Shown: in pieces, positions 34,252 through 43,773 of the stretch | Position numbering within the stretch: position 1 is the first letter of the stretch | Layout: the number at the start of each line of letters is the position of its first letter | Source: a virus | Virus record (IMG/VR): IMGVR_UViG_3300042534_000214 | Location: 1-48,864 of that record | Length of the DNA stretch: 48,864 bases | Reading direction: 5' to 3' (one strand) | Notes under the pieces: model-generated | What the model saw: the letters and a program-made list of their open reading frames with translations, nothing else | The model's database searches: none | Told to the model about the DNA's origin: nothing | Made by a program: the position numbers and the translations under genes

Positions 34252-34288
34252 AAAAAAAAGGGAGGGAGCAAAAAGCCCGCCTCCCTTA
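34252..34288 (-). terminator. rho-independent terminator after the coat genes
   Basis: On the minus strand, GGGAGG(C)GGGC pairs with GCTCCCTCCC around a T-rich loop and is followed by eight Ts (A8 at 34252-34259). It is placed so that coat transcripts can stop before the tail genes, like T7 T-phi after gene 10. This would lower tail relative to coat expression. Confidence 0.88.
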
Positions 34289-34292
34289 ATTA

Positions 34293-34646
34293 TTATGCCC
34301 CTGGCAGGGTGCCTACAATTTTCTGGTAAGTGATGATGACTTTATCACCAGTCACAGCACCAGTCAGCGCAACAGCACCGCCAGCAATTACTGGAGCAGC
34401 CCAAGTAGCTGCTGTAACCGCCGTACCACCGACAGTGACTGCCGTAACACCTGCTGGCTTCATGACATCAACGATGGCAGAGCCTGCTGGAATTACGAAA
34501 CGGTCATTAATCAGTGCGGTGGAGTCGTACTGCCAAACGAAGCTGTTGAGAACACCAGAGCTTTCGTCTGGACCTTGAGCACCAGTGGCGGTGCGTGGGC
34601 CATAGAAGTTGTTAACCCCTAAGCCGCTAGTCTTTTCATATGGCAT
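34293..34646 (-). CDS. head decoration-like small protein
   Basis: 117 residues, Ala/Val/Thr/Gly-rich beta protein (PAGSAIVDVMKPAGVTAVTVGG, AGGAVALTGAVTGDKVIITYQKIVG) directly after the coat gene and before the terminator, so expressed with coat. Typical of decoration proteins. Assigned by context. Confidence 0.7.
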   Translation of the reverse strand: MPYEKTSGLGVNNFYGPRTATGAQGPDESSGVLNSFVWQYDSTALINDRFVIPAGSAIVDVMKPAGVTAVTVGGTAVTAATWAAPVIAGGAVALTGAVTGDKVIITYQKIVGTLPGA

Positions 34647-34657
34647 TAAAATGCTCC

Positions 34658-35599
34658 TTAGAAGTTAACTGCGGAAGTGATGATAACACCCAGGGTGTCA
34701 ACACGCTGTGGACCCATACCGTAACGGCAAGTGGTAACATACTCGTCACGACGACGGTCTTTGTTACGCTCACCCTCGGTCTTAGGCATACGACGCCATG
34801 CAACCATGATTGGCTTGGTCTGGTCGTCGGTAACACACATAGCAATGTTAGCTACTGCGTTAGAGACGGAAGTGGTACCATCTGAGAAAGTACCACGAGG
34901 CAGACGGTTAGACAGGATGATGTCAAAACCAAAGAGCTGCTGGACAAAACGCATTCCAGAGGACAGACCAGCACGGAGAATGCCTTCACCAAACGGAGTA
35001 ACATCGTGAGTGATGGTTACGAGACCGTTCAGGGTTGCTTCAACAACAGGGTCACAGATAAACACACGACCTTCTGCTGGGACGTTAGCTTTATCGAAAG
35101 CCAGACGCATAGCAATGAGCTGGCTCAGAGTAAATACGTTGTTAGTCTCAGTAGAGGAGATACGGTGTGGGAATCCGTTGATGGTGTTTGGGTTGGCGTT
35201 AGTCTGAGCGGAGTTCGCAGTAGCCAGGAAAGTGGTTTCGAACACTTCCTGAATAGCACGAGTACCTTCAGCAGCACGCTGAGCCATCAGTGCATCAATC
35301 TGAGCACCATCTTCACGCAGGTCGTCGGTAACATACCAAGCGTCGCCTTTGTATTGAGTGATGGTCAGAGTCACTTCACCAGACTCAATTGGGTTGTACA
35401 CCAGTGGGACGTCTTCAGCGGCATCCTGTACGGTTACAGAACCAATGGTCTTGATGTGGAGAGTAGTACCAGAACCGAAGTCAGATACGTTACGATAGAA
35501 TTGCTCACCGAGCAGACCATCATCAAGGTTGAGCAGAATAAATTTGGAATACTGCTCTGCCTCGATAAAGGCTGTGGTGTTAGTAGTTAATTGAGCCAT
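34658..35599 (-). CDS. major capsid protein
   Basis: 313 residues, following the scaffold gene. HK97-type coat composition: N-terminal helix (FIEAEQYSKFILLNLDD), an E-loop-like segment with GSGTTLHIKTIGSVTVQD, a long spine helix (GAQIDALMAQRAAEGTRAIQEVFETTFLA) and a C-terminal beta domain. Position, scaffold partner and terminator support it. Confidence 0.92.
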   Translation of the reverse strand: MAQLTTNTTAFIEAEQYSKFILLNLDDGLLGEQFYRNVSDFGSGTTLHIKTIGSVTVQDAAEDVPLVYNPIESGEVTLTITQYKGDAWYVTDDLREDGAQIDALMAQRAAEGTRAIQEVFETTFLATANSAQTNANPNTINGFPHRISSTETNNVFTLSQLIAMRLAFDKANVPAEGRVFICDPVVEATLNGLVTITHDVTPFGEGILRAGLSSGMRFVQQLFGFDIILSNRLPRGTFSDGTTSVSNAVANIAMCVTDDQTKPIMVAWRRMPKTEGERNKDRRRDEYVTTCRYGMGPQRVDTLGVIITSAVNF

Positions 35600-35608
35600 T
35601 TGTTATCC

Positions 35609-36352
35609 TTAAGAGTCAATACCGTGTTCACGGAAGACTTCTTCTCGGATGCGACGCATAAACTCAGCTTGGTCTTTAGAGGAGGCTCCACGTAGAATTG
35701 ATTTCTCTGGACGTGAAACTTTTGCTGGCTCACCACCTGTTGGAAGTGTCACCGTAGACCGTACTGGCGCAGATGAAGACGCAGGAGAAGAAGCATTAAA
35801 CCAAGCTAACACAGCAGATGGGCTAGTTGCCGCAATACGGTCAACTTCCGACATTGGCAAGCCCAATGAGGCAGCTTTGGTTTTAACTTCGTCAGCAGCT
35901 TTCTCACCGAATTTGGCAACGAGAGCAGAGCGCACAGCAGACAGGTTTTGTTCTGCTAGTTTCTTGCTTTCTTGCTCAGTGAGGGCACGCTGTAGCATTT
36001 GCTGCACAGCAGCTTCATCCAACGCAACAGGAGCAGCCTGGGTATTAGGAGCTTCCGTATGTGGTTGGGGGGAGAGCCGAGCGATTACTTCTTCGACACC
36101 CTGGCGTTTTGCCAAGTCTTCACGCAAACGAGCTACTTCCTGTTCCAGCGTTTCTTTTTCATGTTTTAACTGGGGGATGTAGGTCTGAGAATGGTTAAGA
36201 GCGTCTAGGGCTTTTTCGATTGAATCATACTTCGGCTCCCCACGTTCGTTGCGGATGGACATCAGCTTGGTAGCAAAAAGTTCCGCAGACGCAGAGATTG
36301 AATCGGACGCAGGAGTTGGTGTACCTTCGTCTTTAAAAAGAGAATCAGACAT
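35609..36352 (-). CDS. scaffolding protein
   Basis: 247 residues, very acidic, with a coiled-coil (LKHEKETLEQEVARLREDLAKRQGVEEVIARL, about 60-92), Pro/Ala-rich linkers and a basic C-terminal end (FMRRIREEVFREHG). Located just before the coat gene, as scaffolds are. It guides procapsid assembly and is probably absent from the mature particle. Confidence 0.9.
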   Translation of the reverse strand: MSDSLFKDEGTPTPASDSISASAELFATKLMSIRNERGEPKYDSIEKALDALNHSQTYIPQLKHEKETLEQEVARLREDLAKRQGVEEVIARLSPQPHTEAPNTQAAPVALDEAAVQQMLQRALTEQESKKLAEQNLSAVRSALVAKFGEKAADEVKTKAASLGLPMSEVDRIAATSPSAVLAWFNASSPASSSAPVRSTVTLPTGGEPAKVSRPEKSILRGASSKDQAEFMRRIREEVFREHGIDS

Positions 36353-36398
36353 GTCAAATTTCCTTGGTAGGATTTAGTTAAGTATGTTGGTACATACT

Positions 36399-36526
36399 AT
36401 AGTAGTTATATATTAATTATAATATTATATATATATATATATATTTTATTATATACTAATTATATACCCTATATGTATATACACTCCAAAAATCGCGTTT
36501 TGTTCCATTTATTTTTAAAAATATTT
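36399..36526. promoter_or_regulatory. AT-rich spacer with duplicated element, upstream of scaffold and coat genes
   Basis: This spacer between the 83-residue gene and the scaffold gene has an AT dinucleotide run (about 36425-36444), then a segment from 36476 that matches 47826-47880 almost base for base (ACACTCCAAAAA...TTTTGTTCCATTTATTTTT). Read on the minus strand it contains TATAAT-like hexamers ahead of the scaffold gene. It may be a late promoter for phage-modified RNA polymerase. It could also be an origin-like or recombination site. Confidence 0.5.
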
Positions 36527-36778
36527 TTATTTTTCTGTAAGCAAACCTTTCACGCGTTCAACGGCTCTTACGTAACCTACTGAATCCGCTTGTCTATATG
36601 CCCAACTCGGGCTTTCATACCCTGCGTCAGTCAGTTTCTTGTCCAGCTCCTCTTTTAGAATCTGTTCAAGCACCTCAAGCATCTTCCTGCGTAAAAAGGC
36701 GGAGGCCTTGAAAGCCTCCTCCACGTCTTTGTACTCGCTAGTACCTTTCTTCAAACCTTTGGTCCAAGCTGTGTTCAT
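36527..36778 (-). CDS. 83-residue late protein, function unknown
   Basis: Helical, Lys/Glu-rich (FLRRKMLEVLEQILKEELDKKLTDAG), directly after the portal gene by one base. Possibly a minor capsid or assembly factor. No family recognised. Confidence 0.7.
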   Translation of the reverse strand: MNTAWTKGLKKGTSEYKDVEEAFKASAFLRRKMLEVLEQILKEELDKKLTDAGYESPSWAYRQADSVGYVRAVERVKGLLTEK

Positions 36779-36779
36779 A

Positions 36780-38528
36780 TTACATTCCTGTTCCTACAGA
36801 TTGTTCCATAGCCAGGTCTTCTTGAGCCTGACCAGCCTGACGAGCAGTTTCTTGTTTCTCAGAGACAGCAATGTTCTCCCCGAAGATTTTATAAGCCTGT
36901 AGGCCAGTTACGTCTTCAATGAACTTGGTTAGCTGTACGCCTGAGGTATGAGGAGCAATCATCTGCCCAACCATTGCGTTGCTGAATACCCCCATCAGGT
37001 TCTGCAAGTCTTGGGACTGCTTGGCGAAGTGACGAGCACCTACAGGACGAATGCGTCCAGCTGCTGTAATATCTTCCTTGGTGATATCTTGAAACAGCAC
37101 AGCACCTGTCTCGTTGTCCAAAGAACGGATGATGTCACTGCCATTCATATTACGACGGGAAGTTTCCAGCATAGCATTCAGAACAGGCTCTACCAGCTCA
37201 ATCTCAAAGTTGGTGATTTTTTCTTGGAAGATACGACCACCAGCATTCTGGAGCTGTTGCACCTCAAACGCTGTCTTCTCACCTGGGGAACGAATACCCA
37301 TAGCCTCACGAGGAGCACCAGCATACGCCTCCATACGGTTCTCCAGGCTAACGATTTCGTTGTTAGCTGTGATGATGCCGTTCAGGTTCATACCAAGCTC
37401 TTGAACTGCCCCACCTTCACCGTTGTAGATGCGTCCACCAGGTTCCCAGTCAAAGTCTTCTACGTCACCACTAATCACCAGCATTGGGTGAACAGCCAGG
37501 TCCATAGCATCCGCTTTCAGGTTCTCCAGGTGGTCGATGCGGTATTGCATCCCCACAAGGTTGTCCAGAGGTCCCATAGCCCACAGATTGTCCTGACGGA
37601 AGCGCCAGCCCACATGGAAGAATGGAGAGGTGCCAAACCAGTTTGGAATTGGCTCTTCGTGTACAAACTTACGACGGTCTACGATGGTGATGTGGGTGTT
37701 CTCATGAAGCTCCCCCTTCTCAACATCGTAATAGTCTCCGTAGAATTCTAGAATCTCAACGTAGTCTGACATGTAGTATTCATACATGTTTCCGAAGCCG
37801 TCTATCTGGAATCCTTCATACTTATCCCAATCCTCTACAGAATAGCCCCCACAGACGCTACGGGCGCGTTTACGCTCCTCAATGGCTTCTGCCCAATATG
37901 CTTGTTCAGGATTGCTCTTAGCGAGTTTGGCGAGGTCTCCTAGGGTACGAACAGAACGCACAATCTTGAAGCTCTCGTCGAAGGAAGAGGCCAGTGGGTT
38001 GAACACAATATCCAAAGGGGAGACGCGATATACTCGCGGACCAATATACTCAGGGATACGTTCATTGTTAAGGTCGTGATAATTGGCCTCATACGTCACC
38101 GTAGCGATGGCATTACCGTAGTCAATGTAATCGTACAGGAGCTTACTCATCTCGGTCTGGAAGTGCCCCATACGCGTCTTATTGTCCATATACGCCTTAA
38201 TGGTCTTACACTTCTCGTAGTCAGCACTCTCACGATTAGCTGCTTCCCATAGAATCCAGTCGTCATTCGGGAACAGGGCGCTGATGTAGTTGGAATGCAA
38301 GTTGTCACGAATCTGACACAGCTTAGGAATCGTGGTAGAGTTCTTCCAGGGAAGAGAGCTATTGGTTGTTGATGTAGTATCGGTTGCGAAGATATAATTA
38401 CGCAACTCTTTCCATTCATCCACCTTACCACGACGTTGGTTGTGGAAATCGTCCCAGATGCGTACAATCCAATCGGAAGGTGCATCTGGATGGAATGATG
38501 CAGCAAGACTTGCTACCTTATTACTCAT
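36780..38528 (-). CDS. portal (head-tail connector) protein
   Basis: 582 residues, between terminase and scaffold. Features are typical of podovirus portals: N-terminal WVxxxxDxxNQRR-like helix, KNSTTIPKLCQIRDNLHSNYISALFPNDDW, a long beta/alpha core and helical C-terminus rich in Gln/Ala (QAGQAQEDLAMEQ). It forms the dodecameric DNA gate. Confidence 0.9.
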   Translation of the reverse strand: MSNKVASLAASFHPDAPSDWIVRIWDDFHNQRRGKVDEWKELRNYIFATDTTSTTNSSLPWKNSTTIPKLCQIRDNLHSNYISALFPNDDWILWEAANRESADYEKCKTIKAYMDNKTRMGHFQTEMSKLLYDYIDYGNAIATVTYEANYHDLNNERIPEYIGPRVYRVSPLDIVFNPLASSFDESFKIVRSVRTLGDLAKLAKSNPEQAYWAEAIEERKRARSVCGGYSVEDWDKYEGFQIDGFGNMYEYYMSDYVEILEFYGDYYDVEKGELHENTHITIVDRRKFVHEEPIPNWFGTSPFFHVGWRFRQDNLWAMGPLDNLVGMQYRIDHLENLKADAMDLAVHPMLVISGDVEDFDWEPGGRIYNGEGGAVQELGMNLNGIITANNEIVSLENRMEAYAGAPREAMGIRSPGEKTAFEVQQLQNAGGRIFQEKITNFEIELVEPVLNAMLETSRRNMNGSDIIRSLDNETGAVLFQDITKEDITAAGRIRPVGARHFAKQSQDLQNLMGVFSNAMVGQMIAPHTSGVQLTKFIEDVTGLQAYKIFGENIAVSEKQETARQAGQAQEDLAMEQSVGTGM

Positions 38529-38538
38529 TTAAAACTCC

Positions 38539-38982
38539 TCAGCGGGCCCTCACGTAGAGATTAACCAGCTCATCAAATTGAGCCAGCCCAAACTCAGACA
38601 GGGCAATATTCAGTTGATAACAGACGATACGTACATTACCTTTCACGTACCCTAGTTCTGGAATGATTCTGTCAAAGGACGGGGCGTAAGGATTAACCTT
38701 TCCCTTATCACTTTTATCTAAATCCAAAGGAATCTTGGTAATTGCACATTTTCCGTCGTTATCATTCCAGAGAGTCATCATATACTCTGAATCAATATCG
38801 AAGGGGACACCCGATTGCTTTGCCCTGTGCTTAGCCATGCTGGTCAGCTTCCTAATACGGAATTCTGGGTCCAGCATAAACTTTGCATAGTTAGCCTCTT
38901 TGGAGCAACTCTTCTCACAATAGAACTGATGGCGCGTCCCTTCGAACGCTTTTCCACAGTTCTTACAGGTCTTACTAAACAT
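38539..38982 (-). CDS. HNH-type endonuclease between terminase and portal
   Basis: 147 residues from ATG 38982 (GGTAGGG upstream); a GTG at 39030 would overlap terminase by 17 bases. N-terminal CKNCGKAF...FYCEKSC is a zinc finger, then PSFDRIIPELGYVKGNVRIVCYQLNIALS is the nuclease core shared with the gene at 21754-22215. It is probably a homing endonuclease inserted in the packaging module. Confidence 0.82.
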   Translation of the reverse strand: MFSKTCKNCGKAFEGTRHQFYCEKSCSKEANYAKFMLDPEFRIRKLTSMAKHRAKQSGVPFDIDSEYMMTLWNDNDGKCAITKIPLDLDKSDKGKVNPYAPSFDRIIPELGYVKGNVRIVCYQLNIALSEFGLAQFDELVNLYVRAR

Positions 38983-39013
38983 CGTAAAGAACCCTACCGT
39001 GTTTCTAGTGGCC

Positions 39014-40612
39014 TTATCTCGCACGTACACCTCCGAAGCGTGAATGGGTAGGCAATCTATTGTTCTTCTGTGAAAACGCGTTAGAACGCGATTGAGAAGG
39101 TTTTACGGCTATCTCTACAGCAGAGGCCAAACTATCCTTGACGTCATCGTGTGCTGGGCGGGAATGTTTTAATTCATCTTCCAGCACTGGGGTGTATCCT
39201 CCCATGAAGTGCCACATCTGCATGTTCTCATAGCGAGATTCTAATGCAGCAGCGATACGCTCTTCCTTGGTTCCCTCAGCACGGCTGGGACGAAACTCAT
39301 CAATAGAGATTGTCATACCGTCTTTACGAATGAAGTCTTTGATGTCATTGACGATGATTTGCTGGGCTGCCGTAACCTCTGCACGAAGCTTCTTGAATCC
39401 CCAACGGGAATGTAGAGCAGCAATGTGCTTGTAGTATTCCAGAGTGCGGTCTGTTTTAAATCTGTCAATGTCTAGTACGTAGATGTTGGCGTCTGTGTCT
39501 ATCCCAATGACAACGATAGCAGTGTAATCAGCGCGACGAGAAAGGGCATACGCAAAGTCAACAGCAGCATAAACGTTGAGGCGTTTATCTCTGTAGTACC
39601 AGTGCCCATCATAGGTGAGAAATTTTGGTTCATAATATTGGAATTTATCCTCTGTTATACGAGCACTACCTGGGTCATTTGGGTTATTATAATACTGAGC
39701 GTAATACTGTACCTTGTCTTCATACTCTGCACGAATGCGTGCAAGGACAGCCATATCAAAGCCAAAAGCTTTACCATCTGTACGAATAACACGAGGCCAG
39801 ATGAATCTCCCATCGGTCTCTACAGCAAATTCTTTGATATCCCATACAGGGCGCATTTCTTGAACAAGTCCATCTGTGTCGTAAATTTCGTATGTTTGCT
39901 TACGCCATGTGTCATAGATATCAGATGGGTGGTAACGCGTACCACATGCTAAGGTGAATCCGCCAGCATTTCGAATTGATGTGAACTGGGAAGCCTTCTT
40001 AGAAACATCCTCACGACCTTTTTCTGTATAGGCGTTTTCAGGAACTACCAAGTCATCCGCTACGATTACGTCAGCGTGCCAACCAGTGGTATTGGTTGTA
40101 AGGCCCGCTGTTGCCACTGTAGCATCTCGAATACCCTCTTTCTTACGCAAAGGATGGTCAATCTTAATTGAATCCTCTGACCACTTCGCACGCTTCCCTT
40201 CCTGTGGGTTGATGTACTCGGGGAAGTAGCGCTGATAAACAGCGCTTTCAAGAATTGTCTTGATGGCACCAAGCTGTGTAACTGCGAGACCTGCGGTCGC
40301 AGATACGTAGAAAATTGTTATTTCTGGATGACGAGTAATCATCCAGGCACACCAAGTAGCAACCATGTGGCTCTTCAAGTGTGCTCGTGGCAGCATTATT
40401 AGTTTGTTGCTAGACAATTCTTCATGCATGCCGTAAAGATTATAATCAGAAATCCACGCATAAAACTCCTTGTGAATCTCCCCATACATATAGCCAGGGT
40501 TCATGAGGCGGGCAAACGTGAACAGGTCTTCCTTAGCCAGTTCACGCATTGCTTTACTCTCTTCTGGCATCTTGTCAATCGCTTTATATGCGTTAACCAG
40601 CCATTGTTCCAT
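39014..40612 (-). CDS. terL: terminase large subunit
   Basis: 532 residues. The ATPase P-loop is deviant (MLPRAHLKSHM, about residues 73-83); Walker B is DVIVADDLV (about 184-192). The C-terminal nuclease has VYAAVDFAYALS...DYTAIVVIG and the late acidic motif HDDVKDSLASA. This is the motor that cuts and packages the genome. Its ATG overlaps the small-subunit stop. Confidence 0.94.
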   Translation of the reverse strand: MEQWLVNAYKAIDKMPEESKAMRELAKEDLFTFARLMNPGYMYGEIHKEFYAWISDYNLYGMHEELSSNKLIMLPRAHLKSHMVATWCAWMITRHPEITIFYVSATAGLAVTQLGAIKTILESAVYQRYFPEYINPQEGKRAKWSEDSIKIDHPLRKKEGIRDATVATAGLTTNTTGWHADVIVADDLVVPENAYTEKGREDVSKKASQFTSIRNAGGFTLACGTRYHPSDIYDTWRKQTYEIYDTDGLVQEMRPVWDIKEFAVETDGRFIWPRVIRTDGKAFGFDMAVLARIRAEYEDKVQYYAQYYNNPNDPGSARITEDKFQYYEPKFLTYDGHWYYRDKRLNVYAAVDFAYALSRRADYTAIVVIGIDTDANIYVLDIDRFKTDRTLEYYKHIAALHSRWGFKKLRAEVTAAQQIIVNDIKDFIRKDGMTISIDEFRPSRAEGTKEERIAAALESRYENMQMWHFMGGYTPVLEDELKHSRPAHDDVKDSLASAVEIAVKPSQSRSNAFSQKNNRLPTHSRFGGVRAR

Positions 40613-41118
40613 TAATGAGCCACTCCGTTAATGCGTTCAATATCTTCTCTGAACTGACGTTCGATATCAGTTTCAATTTGAATATTACGCTCTACCTCTT
40701 CCTTGCTAGGACGCCCAGCACGAGAACGCTTATCCCAGCCCTTCTCAGCGAGCCATTTAGCGGCATTAATGCCTTTCTCTGTGGATGCCTTAGTTAGGAT
40801 GTTCTGGAAAGCCTTAGCACGAAGTTTAAGTTCAAGCTCATAACGCCACTCGTTAATATACTTAGCAACCACCTTGTTCTCACAGAGACGCATCCAGTGG
40901 TTCCAGCCTAACAGGTGGGTGGTGGCAAATGCATATTCAGTGACGTCTTCCATCTCCAGATAGAGCCTTTTAAGGGAAGGGTATACCTTCCCATTGTACT
41001 CATAATCTTCATCCTTGGTGGTGTATACTGCATGGTCTTTATAACCAATCTCCAGGAACAACCCCTGTGTTAGGGGTATCCCATTGGCAGTTTTCAAGTC
41101 AGCCTTATTAATAGTCAT
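40612..41118 (-). CDS. terS: terminase small subunit
   Basis: 168 residues, directly before terL with overlapping stop and start. Helical with a conserved-looking AAKWLAEKGWDKR.AGRPSKEE stretch common to podovirus small terminases, and a coiled-coil C-terminus (ERNIQIETDIERQFREDI). Recognises the packaging site. Confidence 0.87.
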   Translation of the reverse strand: MTINKADLKTANGIPLTQGLFLEIGYKDHAVYTTKDEDYEYNGKVYPSLKRLYLEMEDVTEYAFATTHLLGWNHWMRLCENKVVAKYINEWRYELELKLRAKAFQNILTKASTEKGINAAKWLAEKGWDKRSRAGRPSKEEVERNIQIETDIERQFREDIERINGVAH

Positions 41119-41119
41119 G

Positions 41120-43009
41120 TTATACGGCCTTGTGTAAATTCATGAGTGTCCCTGTCGCATTAGTGGCATAGGACGCATCAAGGATAGTACAGTCTCTCAG
41201 AGTGAATTTAGTTCCAGTGCTGGTGGCTGGGAAATCAAACTCAAGAATAGTAGCCGCGCTTGAAATATCACAAGGGACAATATATGTGATATACCCTGAA
41301 GGATACGCAGGAAGTGTCCCAAGGTCTGTCACAGGAGCGCCCAGGTTGGTTGATGTAAACCTAGCTGAGAATGCCACATCCGACTGATACGTGATTACCA
41401 GGTAGCTGTATCTACCAGAAGCTCCAAGTCCTACACTGAGCTTACTAGCGTCTATTGCAGAGTATATGCTCATAGTGGAGGCGGTTCCAAATACAGTAAT
41501 CTTCTGGTCTGTACCTGCAAAATCTCTTTGCCCAGTGCCGCCGTTAGCGTTAAAGTTCCAGCCGCGTCCATAGAAAGGAACAATCTGAGGAGCATTTCCA
41601 CTACCAACTCCACCACCAGCTATAGCGTTATTCCCAAGAGTTGGGAAATTAAACTTACAGCGACGATACGAAATTCTAGTACCAAACGCATTCCCCAGCC
41701 TTGCCATGTCGGCATAAGTGCCACCATTGATATCTACACTAGTGAATACAATCTCCCCATTACCAGCTACGCGCGTCATTGTACTGTTGGTGAGGTTGTA
41801 TTCCCCAAACACCATTAATCCGCCACGCATATTAAGAGAGCCGCTCCCCTCTAAATACAGAATGGTTCCACGGATACCTTCCCCAATATAGCAATCATTA
41901 AACGATACGCTGCCAGCTACTCGGGCATACACACCAGTTACTTCTAATGTACCATTCTGATATTCAATGTCACAGTTGCTAAATTGTACCGCACTGTTAC
42001 CATCAACGCCATCCAGGAGTTGAATAAATGTATTAGTAGCTCCAACAAATGTACAAGAGCGGAAGCTGTTACGATGGTTACTTCCAAGGAGTGCTAGCGG
42101 AACTGGTGAGTTACCAAATGAGCACATGTCCCAAGAGTTACTAATATTACTCTCTGCCTGCACGCCATATGAGGTGGTATTGAAGAATGCGCATGAGGTG
42201 AACTTACAATAGTTTCTATTCTTAATTCGGAAGTTAACCTGAGCCAGGTTGTTACCATCCCATTGGATGTTAGACATGGTAAATTCATTAAAACCATAAT
42301 CTACAGTTGCCTGGAACGCGTCAAGCTGTGTAGCCATCACTGCACTGGCTCTAATAATGGATTGGTTAAAACCATCTCCAAGCCAATGCATTTTCTTCAG
42401 CTTAACATCTAGCGTAGAGGCCACCATGTATACACCAGCAGGGACATAGATAGTTCCTCCATTAGGTACAGCAGCAATAGCCGCATTAAACGCAGCTGTA
42501 TCATTTGCTACACCATTCCCTACAGCCCCTAAATCCCTAACATTAACAAATAGGTGGGAAGTTTTATTATTGAGGTTGTTAATAGAAGCCTGTACCGTGA
42601 TGCCCTGTGTTGTCCCTACTAATCCAGCCCCTGTTGGGAGAGCTAGCTGATTGAGAACATCTACAGCACTCCCACTAGCAGGAGCAACAACTGATGGGAG
42701 CCCTGTCGTGATGTCAAATGTTAACACCTTCCCTTTACGCAATGCAGCAGCAGGAAGTGGGTCTAAGGCTGGCTCATAAGGAGGAACCCTAATTGCCTTG
42801 TCATTAGTTAAGGAGCTTCCATCAATATCCGCATTAAGGATACGATAGCCATCCATATCCAAATCCCGTTCCATCTTGCCTTCCCCAGCAACTCCTGTAG
42901 AGGCTCTAGCTAAGAGGACAGCATTGATGTATTCCTGGATATTCTGGAAATTGGAATTGATGACACTTAGATTATACCCAGATGTCACATTGTTCAGCGT
43001 AATAGCCAT
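41120..43009 (-). CDS. tailspike with pectate-lyase-type beta-helix
   Basis: 629 residues. The N-terminal about 120 residues form a head-binding anchor (NNVTSGYNLSVINSNFQNIQEYI). Then NVRDLGAVGNGVANDTAAFNAAIAAVPNGGTIYVPAGVYMV starts a Pectate_lyase_3 beta-helix, as in polysaccharide-depolymerising spikes. The C-terminal part (from about 520) is a beta domain. It is expected to bind and cleave host capsule or O-antigen and so fix host range. It is the first gene of the leftward late operon. Confidence 0.9.
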   Translation of the reverse strand: MAITLNNVTSGYNLSVINSNFQNIQEYINAVLLARASTGVAGEGKMERDLDMDGYRILNADIDGSSLTNDKAIRVPPYEPALDPLPAAALRKGKVLTFDITTGLPSVVAPASGSAVDVLNQLALPTGAGLVGTTQGITVQASINNLNNKTSHLFVNVRDLGAVGNGVANDTAAFNAAIAAVPNGGTIYVPAGVYMVASTLDVKLKKMHWLGDGFNQSIIRASAVMATQLDAFQATVDYGFNEFTMSNIQWDGNNLAQVNFRIKNRNYCKFTSCAFFNTTSYGVQAESNISNSWDMCSFGNSPVPLALLGSNHRNSFRSCTFVGATNTFIQLLDGVDGNSAVQFSNCDIEYQNGTLEVTGVYARVAGSVSFNDCYIGEGIRGTILYLEGSGSLNMRGGLMVFGEYNLTNSTMTRVAGNGEIVFTSVDINGGTYADMARLGNAFGTRISYRRCKFNFPTLGNNAIAGGGVGSGNAPQIVPFYGRGWNFNANGGTGQRDFAGTDQKITVFGTASTMSIYSAIDASKLSVGLGASGRYSYLVITYQSDVAFSARFTSTNLGAPVTDLGTLPAYPSGYITYIVPCDISSAATILEFDFPATSTGTKFTLRDCTILDASYATNATGTLMNLHKAV

Positions 43010-43208
43010 TATTAATTCCTATATGTCATGTCAATGGAAAGGCTCGAATGGAAAATGTTTCCCTCGGGACCTCTATAATATTCCAATAGCCACCCTGGCT
43101 ATGCCAGAATTTCTTGTAGATTTCTAGAAAGGGCAATGCACCAATACGAACCCCCGGGTACACCCCCCTTGGTCGTCCTCATGGGAGACACTTTTCGTGA
43201 GAAAGAGG

Positions 43209-43237
43209 TTGACAGTCTTGCCCTACCGTGCTATGTG
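43209..43237 (+). promoter_or_regulatory. candidate early promoter (TTGACA, extended -10)
   Basis: TTGACA at 43209-43214, a 17-bp spacer ending in TGC, then TATGTG at 43232-43237. The -35 is perfect and the -10 is poor but has the TGn extension. Confidence 0.5.
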
Positions 43238-43290
43238 ATTCGAGAACCAACATGCTTGTCATGCCCTTTTCCCTTTCCTTTCAATGCGTT

Positions 43291-43303
43291 GCACCTTTGG
43301 TGC
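43291..43303. other. GCACC-TTT-GGTGC hairpin
   Basis: Perfect 5-bp stem with a 3-base loop and no T-run. Possible RNA structural element or protein site in the control region. Confidence 0.45.
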
Positions 43304-43468
43304 GTGCCCTTCCTTCTCTCACCAATTGATGTGCTATATAGTGTGCCGTTCGTTCGTATAGATGCAGCGTTGCTGCGAGATACATATGGAGTGTCGGGTG
43401 TGGGGTGTCGTGCTATGACATCGTCGTAGCTACTGCTGACGCATTACATGCGAGTGCCTTTACAGTTC

Positions 43469-43497
43469 TTTACAAATATCCCTATTGCATCTAGGAT
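43469..43497 (+). promoter_or_regulatory. candidate early promoter (TTTACA-N17-TAGGAT)
   Basis: -35 TTTACA (43469-43474), 17-bp spacer, -10 TAGGAT (43492-43497). It is followed within 10 bp by a second possible -10. Confidence 0.45.
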
Positions 43498-43512
43498 TCA
43501 TTGGTGTATAGT
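43485..43512 (+). promoter_or_regulatory. candidate overlapping early promoter (TTGCAT-N16-TATAGT)
   Basis: -35 TTGCAT (43485-43490), 16-bp spacer, -10 TATAGT (43507-43512), matching the sigma70 -10 at four of six bases. It overlaps the previous candidate. Confidence 0.45.
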
Positions 43513-43584
43513 TAGTGACAAGCAAGCAGGACAAACGCTAACAGTGAAAGATAAACACGTTAAAACTCTTGAGCGTTGGTCTTA

Positions 43585-43613
43585 TAGATAGCGTACCGAA
43601 TAGGAGCTATCTA
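43585..43613. other. 8-bp inverted repeat upstream of the strongest promoter
   Basis: TAGATAGC (43585-43592) and GCTATCTA (43606-43613) separated by 13 bp, ending 4 bp before the TTGACA at 43618. It could be an operator or an RNA hairpin. Confidence 0.5.
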
Positions 43614-43617
43614 GGGC

Positions 43618-43646
43618 TTGACAAGTAGTAAGATGTAATGTAGTAT
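43618..43646 (+). promoter_or_regulatory. strong early promoter candidate (TTGACA-N17-TAGTAT)
   Basis: Perfect -35 TTGACA (43618-43623), ideal 17-bp spacer, -10 TAGTAT (43641-43646). It points at the early genes across about 800 bp of untranslated sequence and is the best sigma70 match I found. Confidence 0.6.
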
Positions 43647-43773
43647 TAGCAGCAAGTTCCCAAACGGACGGAGCGCGGGAAAGGTGGCACGAAGTATAGA
43701 GTGCAGCGCGTAGGTCGGGGTGGCATCCCGTTAATCACTAAATAGCCTAACAATGAAGGTAGTAATAGTTACA

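Noticed and set aside
43136-43429. 97-residue plus-strand open frame in the control region
   Set aside because: Poor ribosome site, no family features, several promoter-like elements and a hairpin run through it; more likely regulatory DNA.
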